This document shows, piece by piece, positions 50,337 through 61,741 of a DNA stretch of 64,000 nucleotides (position 1 is its first letter; every line of letters begins with the position of its first letter). A program made the translations under genes and the position numbers. The DNA comes from Combretum micranthum (taxonomy: Eukaryota > Streptophyta > Magnoliopsida > Myrtales > Combretaceae), in contig JAMXBD010000392.1 of assembly GCA_024138025.1 (NCBI GenBank), positions 558,001 to 622,000 on the forward strand. Reading direction: 5' to 3'. Under the pieces are notes generated by a model. The model was not told the DNA's origin and did not search any database. It saw only the letters and a program-made list of their open reading frames with translations.

Positions 50337-50639
50337 GGCATTATTATTTTGTTAATTTACCATAGTTTTGCCGCATTACTCTTTTTCTTGTTCCCATGTG
50401 AATCTCTTTTAGAGGATTCTTGATTTTGGGAAGACGTCTAAAGACATCATACTTATATTCTTCTAAGTCAGGAAATTCTTCTTCTCCTTGGTTCCCTCTA
50501 ATCATGTAGATAGGTCTAGAAAGAGATTTTTATTGATTATATTTTAGTATTGGTGATGAGATTGAAATGAATGGTTCAAAACTTCCATCACTCGATTCTT
50601 CCTCAAATGAGGAGATCTAAGATGAGTCAGTCGCTTAGG

Positions 50640-51520
50640 ATGAGTCACTTGACACATATCCTTCAGCAACTCTGGAAACATATTAAGTGGGAATAGTAGC
50701 CTAATCCTTCTTTTTTTTCTTAGGTACCTAGATTTTCTTTGGGACCATGGGTTTTGTCAGCATTGGAGTTCTTCTCTTCTTCATCATGCTCCTTTTGAGA
50801 CGTTTCGGAGCAGGATGACATTTTGCCTACCTTATGGCAGGTTTCTCTATCTTTAATTCAATCCTTTGGCGTCCTATATAGCCATCATAAAAGGATTCTT
50901 AAGGTTATTGTGGAGATTGATGTCTTGGTGGTTGTGGTGGCACCTCATCTTCATGATTATCATAGAAGGTCCGACTCAATAACTTCTTAAGGTTGTAATG
51001 GTTTTCCATAGAAAACCATGTGTTACCATTTGCCACCACTATCCCTTAGAGGTCCTATAGCAGGATCTTCTTACTGGTACCTTTTCCAGAGAATGGAGTT
51101 TGAACCTTTTTTCTCATACTTTTTCTTAGAAACATTATCATTATTAGAGAAATTTTTTCAGATATAGCAATCATTACATGAACATTCCTATTAAAATATT
51201 CATGTCCATTAAGAAGATCTTTTCCAAAGTGTAATGGTTTTCAATCATTATCTAATCCACAAATCCTACTTTTGTGAGAAAAGGTGATGGTATTATAGCC
51301 ATCAACTTCCACAAAAAAAAAAAAAAAAAAAAAAAGAAAAAGAAAAAAAAAAAGAAGACACCATCTATCTTCTCAACCATCTTTATGGTTTGACCACCAA
51401 ATGAATATTTGGCTATTTCTAGGCAAGATAAGAAACTCCAACAAATGTTTTTACCAATACTTATTTCATCATTATACTTCAACCGTCCAAATGCTAGCCA
51501 TTAAGACATTAATGGGGACT
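50640..51520 (-). pseudogene. Pararetroviral movement-protein-like remnant
   Basis: The minus strand at 51482-51252 reads MKYNDEISIGKNICWSFLSC, then EIAKYSFGGQTIKMVEKIDG. A long poly-A/G run on the plus strand (51314-51355) breaks it into a Phe tract, and it resumes as LWKLMAIIPSPFLTKVGFVD. The segment resembles caulimovirid movement proteins, which move virus through plasmodesmata. Left of 51240 it decays into many stops. The assignment rests mainly on position at the 5' side of the viral coding order. Confidence 0.45.
51314..51355. repeat. Poly-A/AAG purine tract inside the pararetroviral copy
   Basis: An almost pure A run of more than 40 bases with single G interruptions sits in the middle of a viral coding remnant. 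A run of this length cannot belong to the original coding sequence. It is either an expansion or the poly-A tail of a lost short retroposon. Confidence 0.8.
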
Positions 51521-52049
51521 TACATTTTATTATGATATCAAATATTAAAAACATACCACAATGATTTATTATAGTTATAAAGATTTCGTCATTTGAACTA
51601 TTTTATTTCAGTAATTTTTTTTGGTAAAATATGCTTTTATGACCACTTTTCTTATTTTGTCTTTAAATTTTAAAATCACAATCGAAAATATTTTCACCGA
51701 ATTCTCTCCCATTTTTTTACTTCTTAGAATTTAAAGTATTCACTCTCACTCTCTCTCTAAATCACATATTTAATTTGGAAGCCATCCCAGTCATGTACTT
51801 CCCACTATTCACAAGCAAACAACAAAACAAAGAAAGAAAGAAACATCGAACCAAATTCAAAATCAAACAACAGTAAAAAAATAAAACCCCCTCCTTTGTT
51901 CTTTTCCTCCCTTTATCTCTCTAAATTTTTCCTCTTTTTCATTTCTTTTGGATCCTATTCTCTCTCTTCCGAACAACAACTATTACACGCTTCTTCTTCT
52001 TCTTCCTCCTCCTCCACATTCTTAAATCCGATAATCTTCTTGATCTATA
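51521..52049 (+). promoter_or_regulatory. Probable promoter and CT-rich 5' leader of the RING gene
   Basis: The last 150 bases before the ATG are rich in CTCTCT and CTTCTTCTTCTTCC pyrimidine tracts, typical of plant leaders. A CTCTCTCTC run is at 51742-51760. No clear TATA box can be chosen. The intergenic distance to the endogenous pararetrovirus is about 0.5 kb, so viral sequence lies just upstream of the promoter. Confidence 0.45.
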
Positions 52050-55000
52050 ATGGACAGTAATAAAGTTAACAGTAATGTTAAGCAAGTAGTAGTCGGAGGA
52101 GGAGAAGAACAACAAGAAGAAACCAAAATCAATATCAAGAACTGTGAAAACTATGAACAAAACCCTAATAACACCAATCACTCCATTACTCAAGTCACCC
52201 TTACTGATGACGATGACGGTGATGACGACGACGACGTGGAGCATGGCCATGATGATGATGATGGAGGAGAGAATCGGAGCGAGAGTCGTAATCGTAATAG
52301 AACTCGATTCACTGAGTTGAGTCAGGTCGATGCCGATTGGGCACTTGCTAGGACTCTTCAAGAGCAGGTATTCAAATTCAGCCCTTTCGGTTGTTGTCTT
52401 TTGAAATACTATTTTTCAGTTATTGTTGTGATTTGTGTTTTTGAAATCAATGGCGGAACTTCGAGAATGATGAGGCTGAATTATTGTAAGAGTTAATTGT
52501 GGAGGGGCGATACTGTAAAATTCAAGATTTTACAGGTGTGGTTTTAATTTTTTTCCCTAAAATTGCACGGGGCAACTTGAATTTTCTCAAAATGGAATTT
52601 TGGTGTAATACTAATAGTTGTTACTGATTCCGTATTGGGAAATTTAGTTAGACAAGTTGGAAAAGATAGGGAAACCCGCTGAGGATGGCTTTTCTTCTTC
52701 TTCTTCTTCTTCTGTTTTTTTTTTTTTTTTTGGTCATGCCACGGTGTAAGTTCTCATTGATTCCGTGTTTGTCGTTTGTTTCTGAGTTGATTATATTCTG
52801 ACCCATTTTTTGTGTCTGTTTATGTGTCCTTATTGGAGAGTGTGGGCTTGTTGCATGGAATATGGTTAAATTTGAACTGTATTGCTGCAAACAATTAGAT
52901 GGTTATTCTCTGTTTTTGGTTGTACTTAATAAGTGGTGTCCGTTTGAAGTTGTTCTTGTTTGATTTGAATGGGACTGTGTGAAGTGTAAACGGATCTTGC
53001 TGGAATTTCTGGGAAAAAAGAAGTTGCAGTGGAAGCTTTTGGGATAATGGATTTTGACTTGGAACCTAGCACTCTGAATTCAAACGCAGTTAATGCTTTC
53101 AGATAGATACTGGACACTTTAAGCCAATGGGGTGTTAGCTTTTCCTTACCTTTTTGTTTTTCTTTATTGAAATTAACTTGTGGTCTTGATTATATATGTA
53201 TATACATGATGATTGAAAAAGATTTTTGGTCTAAATGGTCCTTACTGATTTAACTTAAGTTGCTATTTCCTTTCCTTCCTGGGTAGCAGATAGAAGGGTT
53301 AGGTTCACAAAGATCTTTGAACAATACAACTTGCTAGTCCTCTTGGCATTTTATTTATATGTGTTAATAGATGGGAAGTTATAACTTACCATGTTTTAAA
53401 ATACCTGATATATTTGATTCGAAACTTTCCGTGCTTTTATAATTTGGTGAATAAGCTTTTCTACCTATATGGGGTATATTTGCTTTGAGAGTTCTGCTAT
53501 CATTAAAAGATACCATCCTCTTGAGGAGCATTACGGTATTTTGCTTTTCTGACCATCTACCAGTACCAAGATGATGCGTTGCCTGGTTCATGTCAACTTG
53601 TGCTCCATTTTTATTCTTGCATGTTGCAAATGAAAACCAGTTGATTGTTTTTCTAGGAAAGGGCATATATGATGCTAAGAATGAACAATGAAGGTAGTGA
53701 ATATGGGAGTTGGGAAGCTGGCAGCTATTTGCATGATGAGTATGAAGATTTTGATGACCCTGACGATGAAGCTGGTGTAACGGACGAGGATGGTGGTTCA
53801 GATGCCAATGAAGAAGATGCATTTGATGTGCATGCCCTGGCTGAGGCTGGCGAGTATGAAAACCCAGCTGTTGAATTTGGAGCCTCCACTGAAATTGATC
53901 CAATTGTTTATTCAAGTGATGAGGCCTTTGCTAGAGCTCTCCAGGCAGCTGAAGAGCAAAAATGGCAGAGAGGATGTTGGCTTTAGCTGGACTAAATGAC
54001 CGTTGGTGCTCCTGACTCATTTGATTCTTTCCCTTGTTTAAATGACAGAATCTAATGCATTTTTTTATGTGTGTAGGTGAAGCTGGTGTTAATACTGTGG
54101 AGCAGCATGGGCCTCATTCTCAGGTGTGAACTTGTTTTATTGCTGCAATCTCTACATCTCTTGGGGTGGAATTACTTGTCCTCAAGCATGTTTCTTTTTT
54201 CGTTCCCAGTTAATGAAAACATGACATCTATCCCATAAAAGAGAAAAGAAAGAAAATGGTATGGATGGTAGCAATGGTTGATATAAGAAACGGATACATG
54301 CATGGGACATGTGATATTTGTTATGTTTCTTTTCTCATTACAATTTGATTAGCTCTATGAGTGGCTGTGGTCTTGAGCATTTTTACACATTATTTTGCCC
54401 TGAGATGGGTGAATTCACTAGATGTATCAATGTTTGTGTTTTCTAGTGTTTGCTTTTAGACAACAATGTTGTTTTCCTGGCTGAAAGTTGATGAAGAATA
54501 AGAGATATGATTACCTCAGAGGAATGCCTTTTGGTGAAAAGGTTTTGTTTAAGAAAAACCTTCAGATGCAGGTGCAACTGATGGCAGCATTTTCAGGAGA
54601 ATGCAATTCAGGAGGAGAGAGCAATTTAAATGTCTTGCTTCGCCATTCGTATTGATGTTTTAATTGAATGTTGTCCATGGATACAGACTAGTTATAGTTG
54701 AAATGGAAAAACCTGTACAGTATGAATGCTAGAGCATAAATATGGGACAAATGAATATTGGGGGTTATCATGTTTTGGATGCTTGTTTTAAATTCTTGCC
54801 CAAAATCCTGTCCTAATGCAGCTTTTGTATTGTGCATAGACAAATCGTGTTCTTATGTCAGGGATTTTTCTGGGTTAAAAGGGCTGTACTTCACTTGACC
54901 AAGTTGGAACATGACCTTGCATTTAATTTTTCATGACATTACAGGAAACATGGGAAGAAATTGATCCAGATGAGCTTTCGTATGAGGTCAGTTGAGTTAA

Positions 55001-55372
55001 ATTTTTGTCTTAAGTGATTATATAATTGTATTATTTGCTAAGTTCTTGACATTATTGTAATAGGAGTTACTGGCCTTAGGTGAGGTAGTTGGGACTGAAA
55101 GTAAAGGCTTTCGGCTGATATGATTGCATTGTTACCTTCAGTAAGCTACAAGACTGGAAGCAGTGAAAATGCAAGTGCTGAATCGTAAGCATATGCCTTT
55201 TATATGCTTTATTACTTTTCTTAGATTGTTGTTTTGTTTGAATGATATATATTGCTGTTACAGTTGTGTCATTTGCCGGCTGGATTATGAGGACGATGAA
55301 ACTCTGACAGTGCTTTCTTGCAAGCATTCGTACCATTCAGTGTGTATAAATGACTGGTTGCAAATAAATAAG
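52050..55372 (+). pseudogene. BBR: RING-H2 E3 ubiquitin ligase, BIG BROTHER-RELATED type (two frameshifts, last exon not in window)
   Basis: Exons fitted from GT...AG sites and coding continuity are 52050-52367, 53657-54001, 54077-54123, 54945-54986, 55064-55184 and 55264-55372. Features in order: an acidic N-terminal region with Asp runs, the conserved LSQVDADWALARTLQEQ, then ERAYMMLRMNNEG, a second acidic stretch, ALQAAEEQK, DPDELSYEELLALGE, and a RING-H2 start CVICRLDYEDDE...CKHSYHSVC (C-x2-C, then C-x-H-x2-H-x2-C). The protein would transfer ubiquitin from an E2, and its relatives limit organ size. An A run at 53958-53962 has five A where the frame needs six. A T run in exon 5 (55108-55113) is also one base short. 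The last Cys pair must lie in a downstream exon not found before 64000. This is either a dying gene or one with sequence errors. Confidence 0.85.
52692..52732. repeat. (CTT)n and poly-T in intron 1 of the RING gene
   Basis: A CTTCTTCTTCTTCTTCT run is followed by about 17 T. It is a simple repeat in the first intron. Confidence 0.9.
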
Positions 55373-57021
55373 GTAATTGTTTTCTTATGAACTTTATAGT
55401 TAACCTTTTAAATTCAGCTTAGAGGTTTGAGTTGTGAAATCATTATTTTGTTCTTATCCTTCTTTTATGATTTCTTTGTCCTTGGCTATTTATCCCTGGC
55501 TATACAGTAAATTTGACATGTGAATTGCCCTAATATCATGGTTTTTCTCCTTTCAGTATTCTTTTTGTTGCATGTTACTTTGGTAAAAGCCAGTGTGGGG
55601 TTAATATAAAGTCTGATCAATCATGTTGTATTTTCCACAGAAAAGACCATCACACAAAAGAAGTGCTTTCCGCTTTAAGTTGTGTGTGTAAAAGCCAGTG
55701 TGGGTGATTGATACTTTTAATATAAAGTCTGATTGGATCATGTTGTGTTTTCCACATAATGAATTAAGACCGGAGACGGATTCACAGAAAAGAAGTACTT
55801 TCTGCTTACCAGTGTGTGTGTGTTTTGTGTGATCTTTTTTCCCCCCTTATTTTTCATGAAAGTTTTTAGAGATCTTTATTAGGTTCAGAATTCCATAATG
55901 TATGTTTAGACCCTTCTGTGCAATGTTTATGGAATAGAGATAAGACTTTTAACGGGGACGAGGCAGAGGAATTTTAGGTCTAAGTCCTTGGTTCATTTAT
56001 GGCCTCTTCACAAATTAGAAATGAGCTAGTATCTAAACATCAGTTAGTTCTTTAACTTATAAATATGAAATTACTCTAGTTGAGTGTTTTTTCACACCAT
56101 AACAAGGAAGCAGATAACGGCAGCTTAGTGGCACTAGTGTTCAGCAGTAGTTTATTGTGTGTTTTGTATCTGCTTATTCAAATGTGCATTTGGGGATGGG
56201 CCACATGTGGGGATTTGTTGGTGCTATGTTATGTTGTCTGAGTATCATGTATTGTATTCGCTCTTAGTTATTTGTGTGTGGACAGTTTGGGAGTAGGTGT
56301 CGAAGAAGAGAATTGGGATAGCAGTTAATATTAATGACTGCCAATGTAACTTGCTTTTATGCTGAAGAATGGAAATGGATGGTGGAGTCCTATTTGCTCA
56401 GAGAAAATCCAGAATTCTAACTTCTTAAAGATCTTGGATTTTCTCTACAATCGTATCCTAGTGAGATTGATAGAGCTCAGTAGCACATAATATTAGACGT
56501 GTGTACTCAAGAAGACCTTAAAAGAAGTGTTACAAGAGGATCTACTAGAGTAGTAGTAGTGAATAAGCTGAGCTTGGCAATTAATTACTAATGATTAAGC
56601 TGAGCCAGCAAGTTTGTTTCAATAATGCTGATGTGGCAAGTTAGTTACAGCAAAGTGGAGTTGGCAAGAGTAGAGAGAGAGATAAATTAGGAGGAGACGG
56701 AAACAAGAGGGGGAAGATTCTTGTGTGTGCAAATATGTGTCTTTCTGAGCAATTGTGCTCAGGTGAGTCCTAATCAAACCCTAATTCTCATTTCTGCAAC
56801 ATTGGGTAGTAATATATAGTGTAATTCTGCATTTGTGTCATATCAAAGACCTTTCCATTCTCTCTTTTCGACTCCAAAACCTACTTTATTCAATCATATG
56901 ACAAAATCCATGTTCATCTTATATTTGTTCTAACAACCCCTTTCAATATACCATGCATGTGACACTGTTTTAGCTGATAAGGAAAAAATCCAATATATCT
57001 AGGTCTGCTTTAGTAACCATA
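55373..57021 (+). other. Last visible intron of the RING gene, part before the copia insertion
   Basis: No exon that supplies the missing C-P-x-C half of the RING was found. An imperfect direct duplication lies at 55585-55815. A stretch at 56300-56845, ending with TCATATCAAAGACC, resembles an LTR end with a decayed primer site, but it is too diverged to call. Confidence 0.45.
55585..55815. repeat. Imperfect tandem duplication in the RING-gene intron
   Basis: The phrases AAAGCCAGTGTGGG, TTAATATAAAGTCTGAT, ATCATGTTGTNTTTTCCACA and AAAAGAAGT.CTTTC occur twice in the same order. The first set starts at about 55585 and the second at about 55692. Confidence 0.8.
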
Positions 57022-57191
57022 TCGATAAAAGATAAAAGATAAATTTTCTCTCATTTAAAAACAGTACAATTAAAGTTACAATATATAGGCACATAATGGT
57101 AGGTAGCAACATCTTCTCACCTACTGCATGGTAAATAATTAAATAACAAAATATCCCAACAACCTTTAAACTAATCTCTATATTTCGAACA
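57022..57191 (-). repeat. 3' LTR of copia C
   Basis: It matches the 5' LTR over its length, including ACAATATATAGG (TATA region on the minus strand), GTAGGTAGCAACA and CATGGTAAATAATTAAATAA. On the minus strand it starts TGTTCGAAATATAG. The outer end has lost the expected CA. Confidence 0.85.
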
Positions 57192-57204
57192 CTTACCCTC
57201 AAGC
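57192..57204 (-). other. Polypurine tract of copia C
   Basis: The minus strand reads GCTTGAGGGTAAG immediately before the 3' LTR start. This is the usual primer region for plus-strand DNA synthesis in this copia group. Confidence 0.7.
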
Positions 57205-57359
57205 TTAGGAATAGAAATTTATCATTCCAAGCTTGCTTGTAGGAACTCAAATCGAGGTCATTGAATTGTCTTTGTAAATAAATCAGCTTCCTAGATATGT
57301 GCAAGGATGTATTATAGATTGATATCTCCTTTGTCAATTTATGCTTGCATGAAATGTTG

Positions 57360-57720
57360 ATCAATTCTGACATGCTTCATCTTATCATGTTGCACTAGGT
57401 TCTTGACAATTCTAATAGCAGACTTGCTACCACTGCACAACCTAGTAGGACTCTTACACTTAATTTTTAAATTTGCCATTAGTCTTTGTAACCACGTTGC
57501 TTCACATATCCCTTGTGTGAAGTAGCTCTAAATTCAGCCTCAACACTACTTCTTGCCACAACTAATTGTTTTTTACTCCTCAAAGTAACCAAATTTCCCC
57601 ATACCTTAGTATAGTATCAAGTTGTTGACTTACTATCTTCAATATCTCATGCCCAGTTAGCATCAACAAATACTTCTAGGCTTTGTTCTTTGCTCTTTTG
57701 AACTAGTAACTTTTTTTGGA
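57360..57720 (-). pseudogene. copia C RNase H remnant
   Basis: The minus strand carries VVESSAEAEFRATSHGICEA-like and VKNLVQHDKMKHV-like segments, typical of the RNase H end of copia Pol (A-E-A-E-F/Y-R-A, then D-R-T-K-H-I/V). Stops interrupt it. Confidence 0.6.
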
Positions 57721-57929
57721 GTTCCTTTTAAATACTTAAGCAACATCTTCGAGTAGGAGAGTGCATAACTTGGCTAACCGTACTTACAGCATGTGCAATA
57801 TTAGGACGTGTAAGAGACAGATAAGTCTTTTGACAAGTCTTTGATATCGTTCTCTATCAATTTTAGGGTCATTATTATCAGCCTTTTTTGTCCAATTGTA
57901 TTCTAAAAGGGTTTCTACAGGTTTGCATC

Positions 57930-58358
57930 CTAACATTCCAATTCTTTAAGTAAATCCAATATATACTTTCGTTGAGATATGAAGATTCCTTGAAATTCAG
58001 CTTTGATTGCTTTCCTCAGAGCATCTATCTCCACTTCATCATCACCTATGGTTATTATGTCATCCACATAGACAATTAAAATCGCCTTCTTGCCTTCCAT
58101 GCTTCCCTTGACAAACAAGGTGTTTTTATCTTCACTTTGTGTGTACCTTAACTGGAGTAGAGTACAACTAAACGTTGTGAACCAAGCCCTTGGTGATTGC
58201 TTTAATCCATAAAGAGATTTATTTGACTTGCATGCCTTATCTGTTGAATTTGGAGTTTCAAAACACGGAGGAATTTTCATATAGATTTCCTCTTCAAGTT
58301 CTCCATTTAGGAATGCATTTTTCACATCTGGTTGATGTAAGGGCCAATCCAAATTCAC
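57930..58358 (-). pseudogene. copia C reverse transcriptase remnant
   Basis: A 142-codon open frame includes FLNGELEEEIYMKIPPCFE, KSLYGLKQSPRAWF and ILIVYVDDII. YVDD, the catalytic Asp pair, is intact at 58070-58059. The frame is broken before and after (sequence upstream to about 58560 continues RT in other frames), so the full polyprotein cannot be made. The motifs place it firmly in Ty1/copia. Confidence 0.85.
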
Positions 58359-59341
58359 TGCTAATGAAAGAAGTGCCCTAATTGAGTTTAGCTTAGCAAC
58401 ATGTGCGAATGTTTCTTCATAAGCAATCTCATATGTTTGAGTGTATCCTTAAGCTACTAGGCGTGCTTTGAATCTCTCAACAGCACCGTCTTCCTTATGT
58501 TTCACTGAAAATACCTATTTGCTACCTATTGGTTTCTAATTTTCGGGTAAATCAACCAATTCCCAAGTTTCATTATTCACAAGTGCTTTCATTTCTTCTA
58601 TGACAACATTTTTCCATTCCACACTTTTCAAAGCCTCACCAATATTTTGAGGAATATCTACTCTATCTACTTGTGTAGTGAAAGCCATAAACCTTGGAGA
58701 CAAATTTGAGTATGCAAGATAATTTGAAATAGGATACCAAGTTTTTCACCTTTGCGAAGTGCAATTGGTAAATCAGTATCAGCAGCATCCAAGTCAACAC
58801 TCATTCTTCTTTTAACTTCACTCCTCTTTTCATTACTTTGACCACCCATACCTTCTTCTTTCCCCCTAGAATTCCCAGTTCCCCTCTTTGGGTTGTTTGA
58901 TGGCAATACTTGAGCTTTGTTTCTTCTTGTATATACTCGCATCTCAGTTTCCTTAGGCTCGTTGAACTTGGGACTTGTATGAGATACAGAAGGTCTATGA
59001 ACAGGAGTGACAGTAGATATGTGAATTTTCTAAGAGATAGAAGGTGTAAGATCAGGATGATTTGAGACTAACAAATTGCAATGAAATCGAAGGGTCCAAC
59101 TTACATTTCTTGGTGTTTCTTCTAAATTAGCATTACTTGTGAACCAAAATTGATGTTCTAAAAATGAGATATCACGAGAAACATAAAATTTTTTGTTGAA
59201 GGATGATAACATTTGTACCTTTTCTGACTAGGAGAATAACCCACAAAAACACATTTTAGTGCACATTAATCAAACTTGGACTTATTTGGAGAGGATTCAT
59301 AGACATACACAACACATATGGAAATCTTTAATGGTAAGGAG

Positions 59342-60008
59342 TTAAAACAATCGAACATGTGGGAAAGACTTTGACAACACACTTAAAGGAGTCTTGAAAT
59401 TTGATGGTTTTGGTGGCAATTTATTTATAAGATAGTAGCTATTAATATGGCTTTCCCTCCAAAATGAGTTAGGTGTCGAACTGTAGAACACGAGAGAGCT
59501 AACAACTTCAAGTAAATGTTTATTTTTTCTTTCTGCTACTCTATTTTGCTGTGGATTATGAGCAAAAAAACTCTGATGAAATATTCCTTGTTTATATAGG
59601 TATGGGTTGAACTCATTTGACAAATATTCCCTACCATTATTGGTTTAAGGATGTGTATGGAACTTTGAAAAACATTTTTTTTATCAATTTATGAAAGATC
59701 TTGAAAAGAGTACATGCGTCATTTTTCTTTCATGAGTTAGACCCAAGTGGCTCTGGTATGATCACCAATGAATGTAATGAACCACTTTGCTCTAGATATA
59801 TTAGAAATTCTACTAGGATCCCAAATGTCACCATGGATGTATGAAAGGTTTTAGAAGCTTTGTAAAATTGCAATGGATATGCGCTTCTAGGAAGTTTGGC
59901 TAAAGTACATGAATCACAAAATAAGGAACTCATATCTATATTTGTGAATAATTTGGGAACAAGGTCTTCAAATGAGAAAAACTTGGATGCCTCAATCTCT
60001 TGTGCCAT
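59342..60008 (-). pseudogene. copia C integrase and GAG-pre-integrase remnant
   Basis: The segment at 60008-59730 has FCDSCTLAKLPRSAYP, the C-x2-C half of the integrase zinc finger. The segment at 59623-59342 has HQSFFAHNPQQNRVAERKNK (usually T-P-Q-Q-N-G-V-A-E-R-K-N). Its R after N replaces the usual Gly. The core between them has stops and a shift. Integrase would insert element DNA into chromosomes. This one is dead. Confidence 0.8.
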
Positions 60009-60299
60009 AACATAACACTAGAATTTGAACAAATAGATAGAGAAGACAAATTGGGTTCCAATTTTATTGAGTCTTTTTACTCCTGAGATGTAGAAATGTC
60101 CTGAAAATCACATGAATGTGGAGAAATTATCATTTTGCAATTCATATCCTTAATCAATTTACTAACTGATAAAAGATTATGCTTCAACTAAGGAACATAT
60201 AAAGTCGTTTTAAAACATAAATTGATAACCAAACCGTTCTTTCCCTTGAGCAAAAGAGATGTTTCCCTCGGCTATCCATATTTTAGTTTATGAGTCACG

Positions 60300-60420
60300 A
60301 CTTTCAAGCTCTATGAAACAACTCTTTGGATTTGTCATATGATCTATAGTCCAAGTATCAAAAACCCATTTGTAGTCAGCTACAGAAGTTAAGGAAAATG
60401 AAATATTACCTTTTTGTGTT
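60300..60420 (-). pseudogene. copia C aspartic protease remnant
   Basis: The minus strand reads YKWVFDTWTIDHMT, where copia proteases have W-x-x-D-T/S-G-A-T-D-H-M. The catalytic D-T-G has become D-T-W. Confidence 0.65.
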
Positions 60421-61271
60421 GTAGCGACTAAGGAATTAGCATTGCTATCACTTGACCCATTAGTAGGCTAGGTAACTTTCATATGATCATCAAAGTTTGG
60501 AACATTTCTAATTTTTCAGCTGTCAAGCTCACATTTGAAGCCCTAGGATTATTAGCTTTAGCCACTTGAGCCATCTTAATCCTTTTTTGCTTTTTGACTT
60601 CCAACTTGTTGATGTTTCATGAAGATTCCATCAGTTTTCTCGAGTATGAAAGGGCTTATGGCAACAGTCACACCAAATTTTTTTTTCTTAGACTGGGTGT
60701 GTTCTTTGCGCATAGCTAAATCTGATGTTTAAGCTTGAATCTCACTATTTGAGGGATGCAACATCATCTTCTTTCTTGATTCTTCTCTTTGTACCTTAGC
60801 AAATGCTTCACGAAGAGTGGGGAAAGGATTTCTTCTAATTAGACGATCCCTAACCTCGTCCAAATCGGAGCTTAACCCCTATAAAAAGTGAAAAAACCCT
60901 ATCTTTTTTCAGCATTTTACTATATTTTGCCCCATCTTCAGAACATTTCCAATCCACGTTATAGAACAAATCCATCTCTTGCCATAGATTTACATAAATA
61001 TTATAATATTCTATGACAGACGAATTTCCTTGGTTGGTCAATCAAATTTTTGATCTAATCTCAAAGCATTGAGATGTATTTTCTAGATCCAAATACATAT
61101 CTTTTACGTCACCCCATACTTCGTTAGTTGTATTATAAAAAAAATATGTGCGATCAATTCTTGGCTCCATTGAATTGATAAGCCAAGCCATAACTATCGA
61201 ATTCTTGGCCTCCTACATTGTATAGGAGTTTGCATTTAGATCAGGAGCTTGGATAGTGCCGGTGAGACATC

Positions 61272-61276
61272 CTAGC
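61272..61276. repeat. Target duplication CTAGC, left copy
   Basis: CTAGC at 61272-61276 is repeated at 62098-62102. Removing the insert and one copy rejoins the gag frame as GKGKLGCLTGT on the minus strand. Confidence 0.92.
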
Positions 61277-61642
61277 TGATACGGGAACCTTTGCAATCAC
61301 GTCTGAGAACCCTTTTGAGTATTATGAACCCCCAGCACAGTAATACAAAAACCCACGAATACTATTGGAATCAACCCTAAGATGGATTAGATTTAGCTTT
61401 GCCTTAGGTTTGATCTAGAGAGTTAGAACACGGATGCCCTAACTTCGAAACACTCCACAAAGAAGGCGATCAAACTTTCTTGAATGTTCCTAAGAAGCAT
61501 GCATTCATTCAAGAACACAAAGAGAAAAAGCTTTCAAATTTTCATTCATCTAGTCTATCTGAAAAGATTACATATGATGGGTTTTTATAGGCTTAGTTAG
61601 CCTAAAAACTAAGCAACTAAATAGTAAATACATGGAAGACAT

Positions 61643-61741
61643 AAAAGAAATTCAAACTAGGCAATAAATATAAGGAAAAGAAATTCAAACTAAGCAATAA
61701 ATACAAGGAAAAGAAATTCAAACTAAGCAATAAACTAAGCT
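61643..61741. repeat. 33-bp tandem repeat, three copies
   Basis: The unit AAAAGAAATTCAAACTA(A/G)G + CAATAAATA(T/C)AAGG starts at 61643, 61676 and 61709. The third copy diverges at its end. It lies upstream of the TATA region in the solo LTR (on the minus strand it is downstream of it). Confidence 0.9.

Larger units (their letters stand above)
42480..51520 (-). mobile_element. Endogenous pararetrovirus (Caulimoviridae), near full length, decayed
   Basis: Reading leftward, the remnants appear in the order of a caulimovirid genome. First a movement-protein-like block (51520-51240), then a coiled-coil protein, coat-protein region and zinc knuckle (49730-48590). Then aspartic protease (about 48300-47850), reverse transcriptase (47800-46200) and RNase H (46200-45700), followed by a C-terminal tail (44690-44340). 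Last come a TATA box, a leader and a tRNA-Met primer site at 42652-42639. No LTRs or integrase are present, which separates it from Ty3/gypsy. Frameshifts and stops occur in every region, so no virus could be produced. A hAT element, an LTR-like insert and a MITE interrupt it. The genus is not assigned. Confidence 0.8.

Noticed and set aside
51939..52361. 140-codon open frame on the minus strand with hydrophobic residues
   Set aside because: It is antisense to exon 1 and the pyrimidine-rich leader of the RING gene. The Val/Ile runs come from GAT/GAC repeats read backward.
52368..52496. Read-through of RING exon 1 to a stop at 52496
   Set aside because: Coding similarity stops at QEQ followed by GTATTC, a good donor, and continues in phase at 53657. 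The read-through tail has no family resemblance.
53379..53915. 178-codon open frame on the minus strand
   Set aside because: It is antisense to exon 2 and the intron of the RING gene. Its His/Gln/Leu-rich product is the mirror of the acidic codons on the coding strand.
55470..55510. Possible last exon with a C-P-W reading
   Set aside because: There is no acceptor AG in place, and the second Cys is missing.
61643..61741. Regular repeats considered as a CRISPR-like array
   Set aside because: The repeats are directly adjacent, without unique spacers, inside a plant LTR.
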